DNA of 64,000 nucleotides, taken from positions 372,001 through 436,000 of the forward strand of contig CAJUKZ010000002.1 in NCBI GenBank assembly GCA_910586995.1, given 5' to 3'. Origin of the DNA: an uncultured Muribaculaceae bacterium (GTDB lineage: Bacteria > Bacteroidota > Bacteroidia > Bacteroidales > Muribaculaceae). Of this stretch, positions 36,740 through 45,847 are shown one piece after another (the stretch's first letter is position 1; each line of letters begins with the position of its first letter). Under the pieces are notes generated by a model. The model did no database searches. It was not told the origin of the DNA and was given only the letters and a program-made list of their open reading frames with translations. The position numbers were made by a program, and so were the translations under genes.

Positions 36740-38316
36740 CAACGCCGCAAAAACTCAATCAAAACACCCGTACCTCCTCTCTCCAGATCATAATGCTGAA
36801 AAAAACAAGAGTGGCCCTGGCCATTGTCTCCATATTGGCGCTCACTACGCTTTTCACCGACTTTACCGGCGATGCACATAAATACTTTGGCTGGATGGCA
36901 CGCATCCAGTTCATTCCTGCATTGCTATCGGCAAGTGTACTGATCCTTGCCGGCATAGTGATAGCCACATTGCTTTTCGGGCGCATATACTGCTCCGTAG
37001 TATGTCCGGCCGGTATAATGCAGGACATTATCATCCGAATACACAAATTATTAGGTCTCACAAAGAAACACGGCCTGACGTTTCACTATAAAAAAGCCGC
37101 CACGATATGCCGGATCATCATTCTGGTATTGTTCGCGGCACTCCTAATTCTCGGTATTACAAATATAGCCTGCGCTTCATTGGCAGGACTTATCGAACCC
37201 TACAGCGCCTACGGGCGTATAGCCAACGCATTTGCCTTACCGATATGGGATTTTATAAATGACTTAATAGCAATCAACTCATCCGGATATACCTACTACA
37301 CAGTCTACCGTGCAAGCTCCATGCTGACAGCCGGCATAGCCGGTGCAACCCTTATGGCGCTTGTATGTTTCTCGTGGTTTGCCGGACGAGACTACTGCAA
37401 CAAGGTATGTCCTGTTGGCACATTGCTCGGATTCATCTCCAGATACTCATTGCTGAAGCCCACAATCGATACGTCTAAATGCAACAACTGCGGGCGATGC
37501 GAGCGCAAATGCAAATCATCATGCATAAATGCCGAGGCTCATACCATCGACTATTCAAGATGCGTGGCCTGCTTCAATTGTGTGGACAGTTGCCCCAATA
37601 ATGCACTGCGCTATAAACCTGCATTCCGCCGGTCAGTCACAGCAGTTGCCAAAGAAAAAGAGACAGACGCAGAGACTGCCGACATATCGCGCCGCAACTT
37701 CCTGACATCGGCCGGAATCATAGCCGGTGCGCTGGCCGTAAAAGCGGCCGCAGCCTCCGGAAAAGATAAACTCTTACCTGTACGCGCCACACGGTTATCC
37801 ACACGCGAAACCCCGGTAGTGCCGGCAGGGGCGCACAGTTTATCAAACTTTCGCGCACGATGCACCGCCTGTCAGCTATGTGTGTCCTCATGCCCGAATA
37901 ATGTACTGCGGCCGTCGTCGGAACTCGACAGTTTCATGCAGCCTGAGATGAATTTCGACAAGGGATATTGCCGTCCTGACTGCAACATCTGCTCACATGT
38001 ATGCCCATCAGGAGCAATATGCCCTATCAGTCTTGAGGAAAAATGCTCCACACAGATAGGCAGAGCCACAGTTGACACATCTACCTGCCTGTCGGCCGCG
38101 GAGGGTGTGAAATGCGACAGTTGCGAGCGACATTGTCCTGCGCAAGCCATAATCATGGTAGAGACAGCCGAAAACGGCAATCTTCGCCCTGTTGTGGACG
38201 AAAGCAGATGTATAGGCTGCGGTTCATGCGAATATCATTGCCCCGTGGGCCGCACCGGCTCAGCCAAAGGTCCGGCCATATACGTTGAAGGCATCGAAGT
38301 GCACCATACAGTCTGA
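36736..38316 (+). CDS. Fused NapH/NapG-like membrane polyferredoxin
   Basis: A 526-residue protein in two halves. The first (1-300) is NapH/CcoG-like: four to five membrane helices, GRIYCSVVCPAG and GRDYCNKVCPVG clusters, then two 4Fe-4S motifs (CNNCGRCERKC and CVACFNCVDSC). A central SRRNFLTSAGI stretch with following alanines (about 320-345) looks like a Tat signal embedded in the chain. The second half is NapG-like, with four more clusters (CTACQLCVSSC, CNICSHVC, CDSCERHC, CIGCGSCEYHC). So electrons could pass from the quinone pool through the membrane half to a periplasmic ferredoxin. Translation may also start at MLKKTRVAL (36793). No napA-type reductase is nearby. Confidence 0.85.
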   Translation: MTTPQKLNQNTRTSSLQIIMLKKTRVALAIVSILALTTLFTDFTGDAHKYFGWMARIQFIPALLSASVLILAGIVIATLLFGRIYCSVVCPAGIMQDIIIRIHKLLGLTKKHGLTFHYKKAATICRIIILVLFAALLILGITNIACASLAGLIEPYSAYGRIANAFALPIWDFINDLIAINSSGYTYYTVYRASSMLTAGIAGATLMALVCFSWFAGRDYCNKVCPVGTLLGFISRYSLLKPTIDTSKCNNCGRCERKCKSSCINAEAHTIDYSRCVACFNCVDSCPNNALRYKPAFRRSVTAVAKEKETDAETADISRRNFLTSAGIIAGALAVKAAAASGKDKLLPVRATRLSTRETPVVPAGAHSLSNFRARCTACQLCVSSCPNNVLRPSSELDSFMQPEMNFDKGYCRPDCNICSHVCPSGAICPISLEEKCSTQIGRATVDTSTCLSAAEGVKCDSCERHCPAQAIIMVETAENGNLRPVVDESRCIGCGSCEYHCPVGRTGSAKGPAIYVEGIEVHHTV

Positions 38317-38365
38317 GGCATAACACCATACCCACTCCTCATCTCCATCACAACCAACAAGCATA

Positions 38366-39835
38366 ATGCATTTATTCAAGAAATCCAGCATATCAGACAA
38401 CACGTCGGCAGAACGTCACATCAGCAGACGTGACTTCCTGAAAAAAGCATCTTTGGTATCAGCCGTGGCTGCTGTAGCCCCATCGGTACTGACTTCATGC
38501 TCCGATGAAGAAATAACAAAAAGCAATCGTCCAATGCCATCCATGTCGCATACAAAAGGCAAGATGACATACCACTATAATGCCAATACCGGCAACAGTG
38601 TCTCAATACTCGGCTACGGCACAATGCACCTTCCGCTCCTGCGCAATGCAGTGGAGACACCCGGAGTGGACAACATAGATCAGGAAGCTGTCAACCGTTC
38701 GGTAGACTACGCCATAGACCACGGTGTAAACTTCTTCAATACATCTCCGGCATATTGCAACGGATTCTGCGAACGGGCAATTGGAAAAGCCCTCAGCCGC
38801 TATCCGCGCAACAGATTCCTTCTGGCATCGAAACTATCGAATTTCGAACCGGAACAACAGACCACCGAGGCATCCAAAGCGATCTACTACAACTCATTCA
38901 AGGAACTGCAAGTCGATTATATAGACCTCTACATGCTGCACAACATAGGCATTGGAGGCATCGAAAACTTCAACCGCAGATTCATTGACAACGGTATGCT
39001 CGAATTTCTGAAGCAAGAGCGCAAGAAAGGCAAGATACGCAATCTCGGATTCTCATTCACCGGCGACATCGACGTGTTCAATCACGCCATGAAAATGCAC
39101 GACGAAGGCGAGATCAGCTGGGACGGCGCACAGATAAGCCTTAATTACGTCGACTGGTTCTTCCCTTCAGGCGGAAAACACTCCGACAATGACTCGCAGT
39201 ATCTATATAATGAATTGAACCGACGTAATATACCGGTAAACGTCGTAGACCCGCTGCTTGGCGGACAGCTCGGGACAGTGAGTCGTCCGCTGTCCCGAGA
39301 GATGTACAGACGCCAGCCCGACGGCACAATCTCATCATGGGCAATGCGCTTCGCCGGATCTCTGTCGGGAGTGAAAACCATTGTGGTCGGTATGGTCTAC
39401 ATAGAGCATCTCAAAGACAACATCGCCACATGTTCGCCTCTGCGCCCGCTGACAAAAGATGACATAAATTTCCTAAAACACTGCGCGGCACGCATCACCC
39501 GCCATCCGATAATAAAATGCGTGGGATGCATGGACTGCATGCCATGCCCCTACGGAGTGGATATCGTAGGCACATTCAGTCATTACAATCTGTGCCTGAA
39601 CGAAGACAATATAATCCTCGACCCCGATGGTCCTGATCCGGAATACGACAAGAAAAGACGCGCGTTCCTCGTCGGACTCAACAAGAGCGTGGACAGGCTG
39701 CGGCAGGCCGACCACTGCATTGGCTGCGGCGAATGCCTCGACAAATGCACCAGACACATAGACATACCGGGCCGAATGAAGCACATAAGCGAATATTCCG
39801 AAAAACTCCGCACCAACAGATTGCCACGGCTCTGA
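38366..39835 (+). CDS. Tat-exported aldo/keto reductase with C-terminal ferredoxin
   Basis: A 489-residue protein. A Tat signal SRRDFLKKASLV runs into VLTSC, so it is probably a Tat-exported lipoprotein (Cys about 45) followed by acidic SDEE. The TIM-barrel aldo/keto reductase domain (about 70-370) has 'LGYGTMHLPLL', 'YAIDHGVNFFNTSPAY' and 'IDLYMLHN'. The C-terminus has two 4Fe-4S clusters, CVGCMDCMPCPYGV and CIGCGECLDKC. It sits 49 bp after the membrane polyferredoxin, its probable electron partner. Reaction unknown. NADPH use outside the cytoplasm would be unusual, so ferredoxin-derived electrons are the more likely source. Confidence 0.85.
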   Translation: MHLFKKSSISDNTSAERHISRRDFLKKASLVSAVAAVAPSVLTSCSDEEITKSNRPMPSMSHTKGKMTYHYNANTGNSVSILGYGTMHLPLLRNAVETPGVDNIDQEAVNRSVDYAIDHGVNFFNTSPAYCNGFCERAIGKALSRYPRNRFLLASKLSNFEPEQQTTEASKAIYYNSFKELQVDYIDLYMLHNIGIGGIENFNRRFIDNGMLEFLKQERKKGKIRNLGFSFTGDIDVFNHAMKMHDEGEISWDGAQISLNYVDWFFPSGGKHSDNDSQYLYNELNRRNIPVNVVDPLLGGQLGTVSRPLSREMYRRQPDGTISSWAMRFAGSLSGVKTIVVGMVYIEHLKDNIATCSPLRPLTKDDINFLKHCAARITRHPIIKCVGCMDCMPCPYGVDIVGTFSHYNLCLNEDNIILDPDGPDPEYDKKRRAFLVGLNKSVDRLRQADHCIGCGECLDKCTRHIDIPGRMKHISEYSEKLRTNRLPRL

Positions 39836-39864
39836 TAAATTGTAAAAATCGCGCAGGCGCACTA

Positions 39865-39895
39865 TTGCAACGATGAATTTTTATCGTTAATTTTG
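39865..39895 (+). promoter_or_regulatory. Fumarase promoter
   Basis: -33 TTGC at 39865-39868 and -7 TAATTTTG at 39888-39895, 23 nt start to start. Leader of about 40 nt to 39941. Confidence 0.75.
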
Positions 39896-39940
39896 CAGAA
39901 ATTCAAATCAACACCTACACAAACAACCATCTATAAAGCT

Positions 39941-41593
39941 ATGGCTACAAAACCATTCCACTATCAGGAAATGTTTCCGCTCGGAGAAGACACCACGGAA
40001 TACTATCACCTCACATCCGACTATGTGAAGGTTGAGAACTGGGCCGGTCACGAGATGCTCGTCGTAGACCCTGAGGCTCTAACAGTACTCGCACGCCAGT
40101 GCACACACGACAACGCTTTCATGCTGCGTCGCGAGCACAATGCCATGGTGGCAAAGATATTGTCTGATCCCGAAGCCAGCGAAAACGATAAATTTGTGGC
40201 TCTGACAATGCTCCGCAACGCCGAAGTAGCAGCCAAAGGCCAGCTTCCGTTCTGCCAGGACACCGGTACAGCAATCATACACGGCGAAAAAGGTCAGAAC
40301 GTATACACCGGATGCAACGACGAGGAATACCTCTCAAAAGGAGTCTACGACACATACACACAGGACAACCTGCGCTATTCGCAGAATGCCCCCCTCAATA
40401 TGTACGACGAAGTGAACACCGGATGCAACCTGCCCGCGCAGATCGACCTGCACGCTACGGAAGGCGGTGAGTATCATTTCCTGTTCGTGGCCAAGGGCGG
40501 CGGCTCTGCCAACAAGACCTATCTATATCAGGAGACCAAGGCTCTTATCAATCCTAAGACTCTGATTCCTTTCCTGGTGAGCAAGATGAAATCGCTCGGA
40601 ACTGCCGCATGCCCACCCTACCACATCGCATTTGTGATAGGCGGTACATCGGCTGAAATGAACCTTGCGACAGTAAAGAAGGCTTCGGTGAAGTATTACG
40701 ACAATCTTCCCACCAAAGGCAATGAATATGGTCATGCATTCAGAGATGTCGAACTTGAGGCACAACTGAAAAAAGAAGCCGAGAAGCTCGGACTTGGCGC
40801 ACAGTTCGGAGGCAAATACTTCGCACACGACATACGCGTGATCCGCTTGCCCCGCCACGGCGCATCATGCCCTGTAGGACTCGGTGTAAGCTGCTCTGCC
40901 GACAGAAACGTGAAGGCAAAGATAAACCGCGACGGTATCTGGATCGAGAAGCTCGACTCCAATCCAGGTGAACTGATACCTGAAGAACTCCGCCGCGAAG
41001 GCGAGGGCGATGTAGTGAAGATCGATCTTAACCGCCCGATGAGCGAGGTTCTGGCCGAGCTCACCAAATATCCCGTGGCTACACGCCTGTCGCTCAACGG
41101 CACAATCATTGTAGGCCGCGACATCGCTCACGCCAAAATTAAAGAGCGTCTTGATGCCGGTGAACCCATGTCACAATATCTGAAGGACCATCCCATCTAC
41201 TATGCAGGCCCGGCTAAAACTCCCGCCGGAATGCCATCAGGATCTTTCGGTCCTACTACAGCCGGCCGAATGGACCCCTACGTAGACCAATTCCAGGCTG
41301 CCGGTGGCTCAATGATCATGATTGCAAAAGGCAACAGAAGCCAGCAGGTAACTGATGCATGCCACAAGCATGGTGGCTTCTACCTCGGTTCTATCGGCGG
41401 ACCTGCTGCCGTACTCGCCCAGAACAGCATAAAGAAAGTCGAACTCCTCGAATATCCCGAATTAGGAATGGAGGCTATATGGAAAATCGAAGTGGAAGAC
41501 TTCCCCGCTTTCATCCTTGTCGATGATAAAGGCAACGATTTCTTCACCGAGATTTCCAACAAATGCCAGAGCTGCGGCCTGAACAAAAAATAA
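39941..41593 (+). CDS. Class I iron-sulfur fumarate hydratase
   Basis: The start at 39941 gives 550 residues beginning MATKPFHYQEMFPLGED, the conserved fumarase A/B opening; upstream codons to 39893 are in the promoter. Cluster cysteines are expected in PFCQDTGT and in NTGCNLPAQ. 'FVAKGGGSANKTYLYQ' and 'PAGMPSGSFGPTTAGRMDPY' are the other class I signatures. It hydrates fumarate to malate; in a Bacteroidales anaerobe it runs towards fumarate for succinate formation. Its [4Fe-4S] cluster makes it oxygen-sensitive. It ends in CQSCGLNKK. Monocistronic, with its own promoter and terminator. Confidence 0.95.
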   Translation: MATKPFHYQEMFPLGEDTTEYYHLTSDYVKVENWAGHEMLVVDPEALTVLARQCTHDNAFMLRREHNAMVAKILSDPEASENDKFVALTMLRNAEVAAKGQLPFCQDTGTAIIHGEKGQNVYTGCNDEEYLSKGVYDTYTQDNLRYSQNAPLNMYDEVNTGCNLPAQIDLHATEGGEYHFLFVAKGGGSANKTYLYQETKALINPKTLIPFLVSKMKSLGTAACPPYHIAFVIGGTSAEMNLATVKKASVKYYDNLPTKGNEYGHAFRDVELEAQLKKEAEKLGLGAQFGGKYFAHDIRVIRLPRHGASCPVGLGVSCSADRNVKAKINRDGIWIEKLDSNPGELIPEELRREGEGDVVKIDLNRPMSEVLAELTKYPVATRLSLNGTIIVGRDIAHAKIKERLDAGEPMSQYLKDHPIYYAGPAKTPAGMPSGSFGPTTAGRMDPYVDQFQAAGGSMIMIAKGNRSQQVTDACHKHGGFYLGSIGGPAAVLAQNSIKKVELLEYPELGMEAIWKIEVEDFPAFILVDDKGNDFFTEISNKCQSCGLNKK

Positions 41594-41610
41594 TTTATCC
41601 ACACAACAAT

Positions 41611-41657
41611 AAATAACAAAGGCGTCCGGAAATCATCCGCTGACGCCTTTGTTATTT
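41611..41657. terminator. Bidirectional terminator between the fumarase and sigma operons
   Basis: A 16-bp perfect inverted repeat (41611-41626 and 41642-41657), core AACAAAGGCGTC, with T-rich sequence on the right and A-rich on the left. It can serve both convergent transcription units. Confidence 0.88.
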
Positions 41658-41679
41658 TAGTATAATAAAACTGATAGTC

Positions 41680-42264
41680 TCAGTCTGCAGAACTTCCCAT
41701 TTCCTCTATCGTGGATTTTATCTGACGGATGATCCTTCGGTTGCTGCGCTCTATGCGCAGTCCTATTATAAGGCCGATCAGACCTCCGATCAGACCACCT
41801 ATGAGTCCTCCGCTCCCGTTTGTCGCCTCATCCTGATATATATCCGAGAAAAGCAGTATCAATACGGGTATTGCAAGGAGACGCCCGAACACGCGGAAAC
41901 GCCGCATCATTATCTCCCGACGTCCGATCTCACATGTGGCCTGCAACACAGGCTGCGACAGATAGGACATGTCGGAAAGCCTCCATGCCAGATAGCCATA
42001 ACATCCGCACATGATAAGAAAAAACAATATATAGGCATATATCGTAGCCTCTCCGAGATGCATCACATGCACACATGGAATCAGCAATGCCGGAGCAATG
42101 GCACATGTTATCGCGCAGTAGAGCATACGCCTGTAAAGGCGCATGTTCAGTCCGGTTATGTTTGTATCACACAGCTTACGGCGCAACCTGACATTTTCAT
42201 CGCGCAATGCCTGAGTCTCTATATCGAGACTTTTCCATCGTTTCTGTAGTTCTTCTATATCCAT
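41680..42264 (-). CDS. Membrane protein with coiled coil and glycine zipper, sigma-factor partner
   Basis: A 194-residue protein I do not recognise by name. Residues 1-33 are a charged coiled coil (IEELQKRWKSLDIE). Two membrane segments lie at about 48-85, and after a charged stretch come two more hydrophobic segments, the last being the Gly-rich GGLIGGLIGGLIGLIIGL. The protein ends in a basic tail. Its start is 22 bp behind the sigma factor gene, a position typical of an anti-sigma factor. It has no classical zinc-finger (HxxxCxxC) or FecR motif, so a novel anti-sigma role is only an inference. Confidence 0.6.
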   Translation of the reverse strand: MDIEELQKRWKSLDIETQALRDENVRLRRKLCDTNITGLNMRLYRRMLYCAITCAIAPALLIPCVHVMHLGEATIYAYILFFLIMCGCYGYLAWRLSDMSYLSQPVLQATCEIGRREIMMRRFRVFGRLLAIPVLILLFSDIYQDEATNGSGGLIGGLIGGLIGLIIGLRIERSNRRIIRQIKSTIEEMGSSAD

Positions 42265-42286
42265 CTCACATAATATTCTTCTAAGG

Positions 42287-42781
42287 TTAACTGTTGCCCA
42301 TCTCTACAAGACGGGCTTTGATCCTGTGTAGCCTCGATGCTACGTTCGGACGCGATAGTCCGGTGATCTCAGCTATTTCATCGTATGGTTTTTCATCAAG
42401 CCAAAGCATGATCAGCGCCTTATCAAGAGGATTAAGCGCTGATATCAGCCTGTACATTTCCCTGAGATTGCGTGCATGAGTCTCATCGGTGGTCTCAAGT
42501 TCGGCTACAGATGAGATATCAAGCGACACGGCTCCCTCACTGTGCCGCTTCACTGAGCGGTGGAAAGAGACACAACTGTTCAATGCCACTCGGTAGATCC
42601 ATGTCGACAGTCGGCACTCGCCGCGAAATCGCAAAAATCCCTGCCACAGATTTATCATCACTTCCTGGCAGAGATCTTTATACGTGTCAGGATCCGGAGC
42701 ATACATGTAGCACACCTTTGAGATCAGCGGACTATGTTCCGCCAATAGCTCCTTGAACTGTTGTTCGCGTGTGCCTGCCAT
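42287..42781 (-). CDS. ECF-type RNA polymerase sigma factor
   Basis: The start at 42781 (MAGTREQQF) gives 164 residues; a Met at 42817 would overlap ligA and add 12 residues that are not sigma-like. Region 2 is 'VCYMYAPDPDTYKDLCQEVMINLWQG' in style, with 'RLSTWIYRVALN'. Region 4 has 'LDEKPYDEIAEITGLSRPNVASRLHR', the helix-turn-helix that reads the -35 element. It is followed directly by a membrane protein, so it probably responds to an envelope signal. Confidence 0.9.
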   Translation of the reverse strand: MAGTREQQFKELLAEHSPLISKVCYMYAPDPDTYKDLCQEVMINLWQGFLRFRGECRLSTWIYRVALNSCVSFHRSVKRHSEGAVSLDISSVAELETTDETHARNLREMYRLISALNPLDKALIMLWLDEKPYDEIAEITGLSRPNVASRLHRIKARLVEMGNS

Positions 42782-42803
42782 ATCAGATATTACTACCAGT
42801 TGT

Positions 42804-44810
42804 CTAATCTTTCGCAATCATGCCAAGGAATGTCTCCTCATCTATTACAGGAATGCCCAGCTTGCGCGCTTTCTCAAGTTTAGCCGGGCCCATGTTATCT
42901 CCGGCGAGCACAAAATCGGTTTTTCCTGATATAGAGCCTGAATTTTTACCTCCGTTGCGTTCTATTATCTGCTTGTACTCGTCGCGCGAATGACTGTTGA
43001 ATGTGCCACTTATCACTATGACTTTCCCTGCAAGTGCATCGCCATCGGAAGTGGAATCCGCTTCGACGGCCATCTGAAGTCCGGCTTCACGCAGACGCTC
43101 CACTATCCTGCGATTGCGCTCATCAGAGAAATACTCCACGATACTTTCAGCAATGCGTGGTCCTACATCTTCTATTGCACAAAGCCTTTCGGCATCCATC
43201 GACATGAGTGTGTCAATATCGCCGCAAGCCGAAGCCACCTTCTTTGCAGTAGTCTCGCCCACATATGGAATTGAGAGAGCATATACGACACGCCCGAAGG
43301 GGACAGCCTTTGAATCCTCGACACCCTTGATTATCCGCTCGGCGCTTTTACGCCCGAAACGGTCAAGAGTCTCGATGCGCGATATGTCGAGGCTGTATAT
43401 GTCGGCAATGTCGCTGATAATACCTTCGTCGTAAAGCACACGGGCCGTCTCCGCACCTATGCCATCAATATTCATCATACGCCTGCCCACAAAGTGTTCG
43501 ATCCGGCCTACGATCTGCGGCGGACATCCGGAGTGATTTGGACATACCCATGCAGCTTCTCCCTCCACTCTTTGCAAAGGAGTGCCGCAGGCAGGACAAT
43601 GTCCTACGAATTTCACCCTGTCTGCACCGGTTTGTCGTGCCTGAGTATCCACATCTACAATCTTGGGGATGATCTCCCCTCCTTTCTCCACATATAGCAT
43701 GTCATGCTCATGAATGTCAAGAGCACGCATAATGTCGTCGTTATGCAGCGATGCGCGCTTTACGACAGTGCCCGACAGCAACACCGGTTCAAGATTTGCC
43801 ACAGGTGTTATGATACCCATACGACCTACCTCAAACGACACAAAACGCAGTGCGGTAAGCGCTCTCTCCGCAGCAAATTTATATGCTACAGCCCAGCGCG
43901 GCGACTTTGCGGTGAAACCAAGATTCAACTGACTGCGCAGCGAGTCCACCTTGAATACAAGTCCATCGGTAGCTACCGGCAGTTCCTTTCGCGCCTTGTC
44001 CCAATGATTTATGAACGCGTCAACTTCGTCGATAGACCGAAGCCTTGTCATGGCATCACTGACCTTGAAGCCCCAGCAGCGTGCGGCCTGCATATTGTCG
44101 TAGTGCGTATCGGCAGGCAGATCCTCCCCCAGAAGATAATAGAAATATGCATCAAGTCCTCGCCTCGACACTTCGGACGGGTCTTGAGTCTTCAGTGTTC
44201 CTGACGCCGCATTGCGCGGATTTGCGAACAGTGGCTCACCATTTACCTCACGCTCGGCATTAAGCCTGTCGAATTCTTTCCAAGGCAGGACAATCTCACC
44301 GCGTATCTCAAAAGTCTCAGGCCATCCTGAACCTTGCAGAACCATAGGTATCGAACGTATAGCTTTTATGTTTGCCGTCACGTCGTCGCCTTTCTCTCCG
44401 TCGCCGCGTGTCACGGCCCGGACCATCCTGCCATGCTCGTAAATGATGGAAATACTTGTACCGTCAAACTTCATTTCCCCTACAAGCACAGGTTCTGTAC
44501 CGAGTGCAGATTGGGTACGTTTCACCCATTCATCCACCTCATCTACCGAATATGTATTACCCAACGAGAGCATGGGATATATGTGTCTGACCTGCACGAA
44601 TCCTTTGGTAAGGTCACTTCCTACACGGTGAGTCGGCGACAGAGGATCGTCAAGTTCAGGATTCTCCCGCTCCAGTGTATCAAGTTCAGCCATAAGATAG
44701 TCAAACTCCCTGTCGGAGACAGTAGGTGAATTAAGTACATAGTACTCGTGATTATATTTATTAAGCATCTCTCGCAACTGCGCGATCCGCTCTACCGGTT
44801 GCATATCCAT
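42804..44810 (-). CDS. ligA: NAD+-dependent DNA ligase
   Basis: A 668-residue protein of normal LigA length. The adenylation domain has the nucleophile Lys114 in VGEMKFDGTSI and 'ADGLVFKV'-like sequence ('ATDGLVFKVDSL'). An OB fold follows. The zinc finger is CPACGTPLQ with CPNHSGC. A helix-hairpin-helix region comes next, and the C-terminal BRCT domain (about 592-668) has 'GKVIVISGTFNSHSRDEYK'. It seals nicks during replication and repair. The upstream sequence has a clear promoter. Confidence 0.97.
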   Translation of the reverse strand: MDMQPVERIAQLREMLNKYNHEYYVLNSPTVSDREFDYLMAELDTLERENPELDDPLSPTHRVGSDLTKGFVQVRHIYPMLSLGNTYSVDEVDEWVKRTQSALGTEPVLVGEMKFDGTSISIIYEHGRMVRAVTRGDGEKGDDVTANIKAIRSIPMVLQGSGWPETFEIRGEIVLPWKEFDRLNAEREVNGEPLFANPRNAASGTLKTQDPSEVSRRGLDAYFYYLLGEDLPADTHYDNMQAARCWGFKVSDAMTRLRSIDEVDAFINHWDKARKELPVATDGLVFKVDSLRSQLNLGFTAKSPRWAVAYKFAAERALTALRFVSFEVGRMGIITPVANLEPVLLSGTVVKRASLHNDDIMRALDIHEHDMLYVEKGGEIIPKIVDVDTQARQTGADRVKFVGHCPACGTPLQRVEGEAAWVCPNHSGCPPQIVGRIEHFVGRRMMNIDGIGAETARVLYDEGIISDIADIYSLDISRIETLDRFGRKSAERIIKGVEDSKAVPFGRVVYALSIPYVGETTAKKVASACGDIDTLMSMDAERLCAIEDVGPRIAESIVEYFSDERNRRIVERLREAGLQMAVEADSTSDGDALAGKVIVISGTFNSHSRDEYKQIIERNGGKNSGSISGKTDFVLAGDNMGPAKLEKARKLGIPVIDEETFLGMIAKD

Positions 44811-44837
44811 TTTGCTACATTAAACAGTATATACATG

Positions 44838-44869
44838 CAAATTTAATCATTTTTACCCGATGGCAGCAA
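44838..44869 (-). promoter_or_regulatory. ligA promoter
   Basis: -33 TTGC at 44869-44866 and -7 TAAATTTG at 44845-44838, 24 nt start to start. Leader of about 25 nt. Confidence 0.7.
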
Positions 44870-44889
44870 CCATTATCCACAAAAAACAA

Positions 44890-45696
44890 TCATGTATGCT
44901 GTCTGAGTTGCCAGAATGCTACGGCTGACGCTGCGGCTACGTTCAGCGAGTCAACGTTATGGCTCATAGGTATCCGCGCCACATAGTCGGCAGACTCGAT
45001 CACGTTGCGTGCCAGTCCATCACCCTCTGTCCCCATGATCAGAGCCAGCTGGGGTTCAGAGCACAGCACCGGATCGTCGATAGAAACAGAATCATCCGTC
45101 AATGCCAATGCAACAGTCTTGAATCCTAAAGTCCCAAGCCACTGTACCGGTCTGTCGAGCCATGTCCACGGCATGAGGAATACAGATCCCATAGACACAC
45201 GCACGGCACGTCTGTTGAGCGGATCACAACTCGTGGGAGTCAGCAATACTGCGTCAATACCCAGGGCCGCAGCCGAACGGAAGATCGCGCCGATATTGGT
45301 AGTATCTGTCACTGAATCAATCACAACCACACGCGATGCACCTCTGCACACTTCTTCAGGAGAAGGCAATCTGCGCCTGCGCATGGCGCACAGAACCCCG
45401 CGCGTAAGTGTATATCCGGTAAGGCCGGCAAGCAACTCCCTGTCGCCGGTATAAACGGGAATATCATCTCCTATCCTCTCCATAATGTCCGCAGCATCGC
45501 CTGTGATATGTTTCGGCTCGCATAGCATGGCCACAGGCTCGTAGCCGGAATCCAAGGCTACTCGTATGACTTTAGGACTCTCGGCTATGAATAGCCCTTT
45601 CTCAGGCTCGAGTACATTACGAAGACGGGCCTCGGTGAGCCTGCTGAAAATATCTACCCCGGGATAGTCGAGGCTGTCTATCTTATGGACTGTCAT
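44890..45696 (-). CDS. SpoU/TrmH-family rRNA or tRNA 2'-O-methyltransferase
   Basis: A 268-residue protein. The N-terminal 100 residues form the substrate-binding part common to RlmB/TsnR-type enzymes. The SPOUT domain shows its three motifs: 'DSVTDTTNIGAIFRSAAALG' (motif 1), 'LIMGTEGDGLAR' (motif 2) and 'IPMSHNVDSLNVAAASAVAFW' (motif 3). It should 2'-O-methylate an rRNA or tRNA nucleotide with SAM. The precise target cannot be inferred. The 79-bp gap to ligA contains the ligA promoter, so it is a separate unit. Confidence 0.9.
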   Translation of the reverse strand: MTVHKIDSLDYPGVDIFSRLTEARLRNVLEPEKGLFIAESPKVIRVALDSGYEPVAMLCEPKHITGDAADIMERIGDDIPVYTGDRELLAGLTGYTLTRGVLCAMRRRRLPSPEEVCRGASRVVVIDSVTDTTNIGAIFRSAAALGIDAVLLTPTSCDPLNRRAVRVSMGSVFLMPWTWLDRPVQWLGTLGFKTVALALTDDSVSIDDPVLCSEPQLALIMGTEGDGLARNVIESADYVARIPMSHNVDSLNVAAASAVAFWQLRQHT

Positions 45697-45778
45697 GTTT
45701 TATAAAACGTATGTGTCTTTGAATTCAATTGCAAAGATAACCTTATCATGCCAAACCGCGGAATTTCACTCTCCTTTT

Positions 45779-45840
45779 TTGCAACCGGTTTGCAAATAAA
45801 CTGATGCACTTGCAAATATCGCCGTGGTTAGTTAACTTTG
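45779..45840 (+). promoter_or_regulatory. Promoter and candidate operator of the efflux operon
   Basis: -33 TTGC at 45810-45813 and -7 TAACTTTG at 45833-45840, 23 nt start to start. Three TTGCAA copies start at 45779, 45790 and 45810. The first two form TTGCAACCGGTTTGCAA (45779-45795), one base short of a palindrome. The second and third, TTGCAAATA, are 20 bp apart, two helical turns. The -7 box ends 7 nt before the ATG at 45848. A metal-responsive repressor or activator could bind here. Confidence 0.6.
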
Positions 45841-45847
45841 CATCAAG

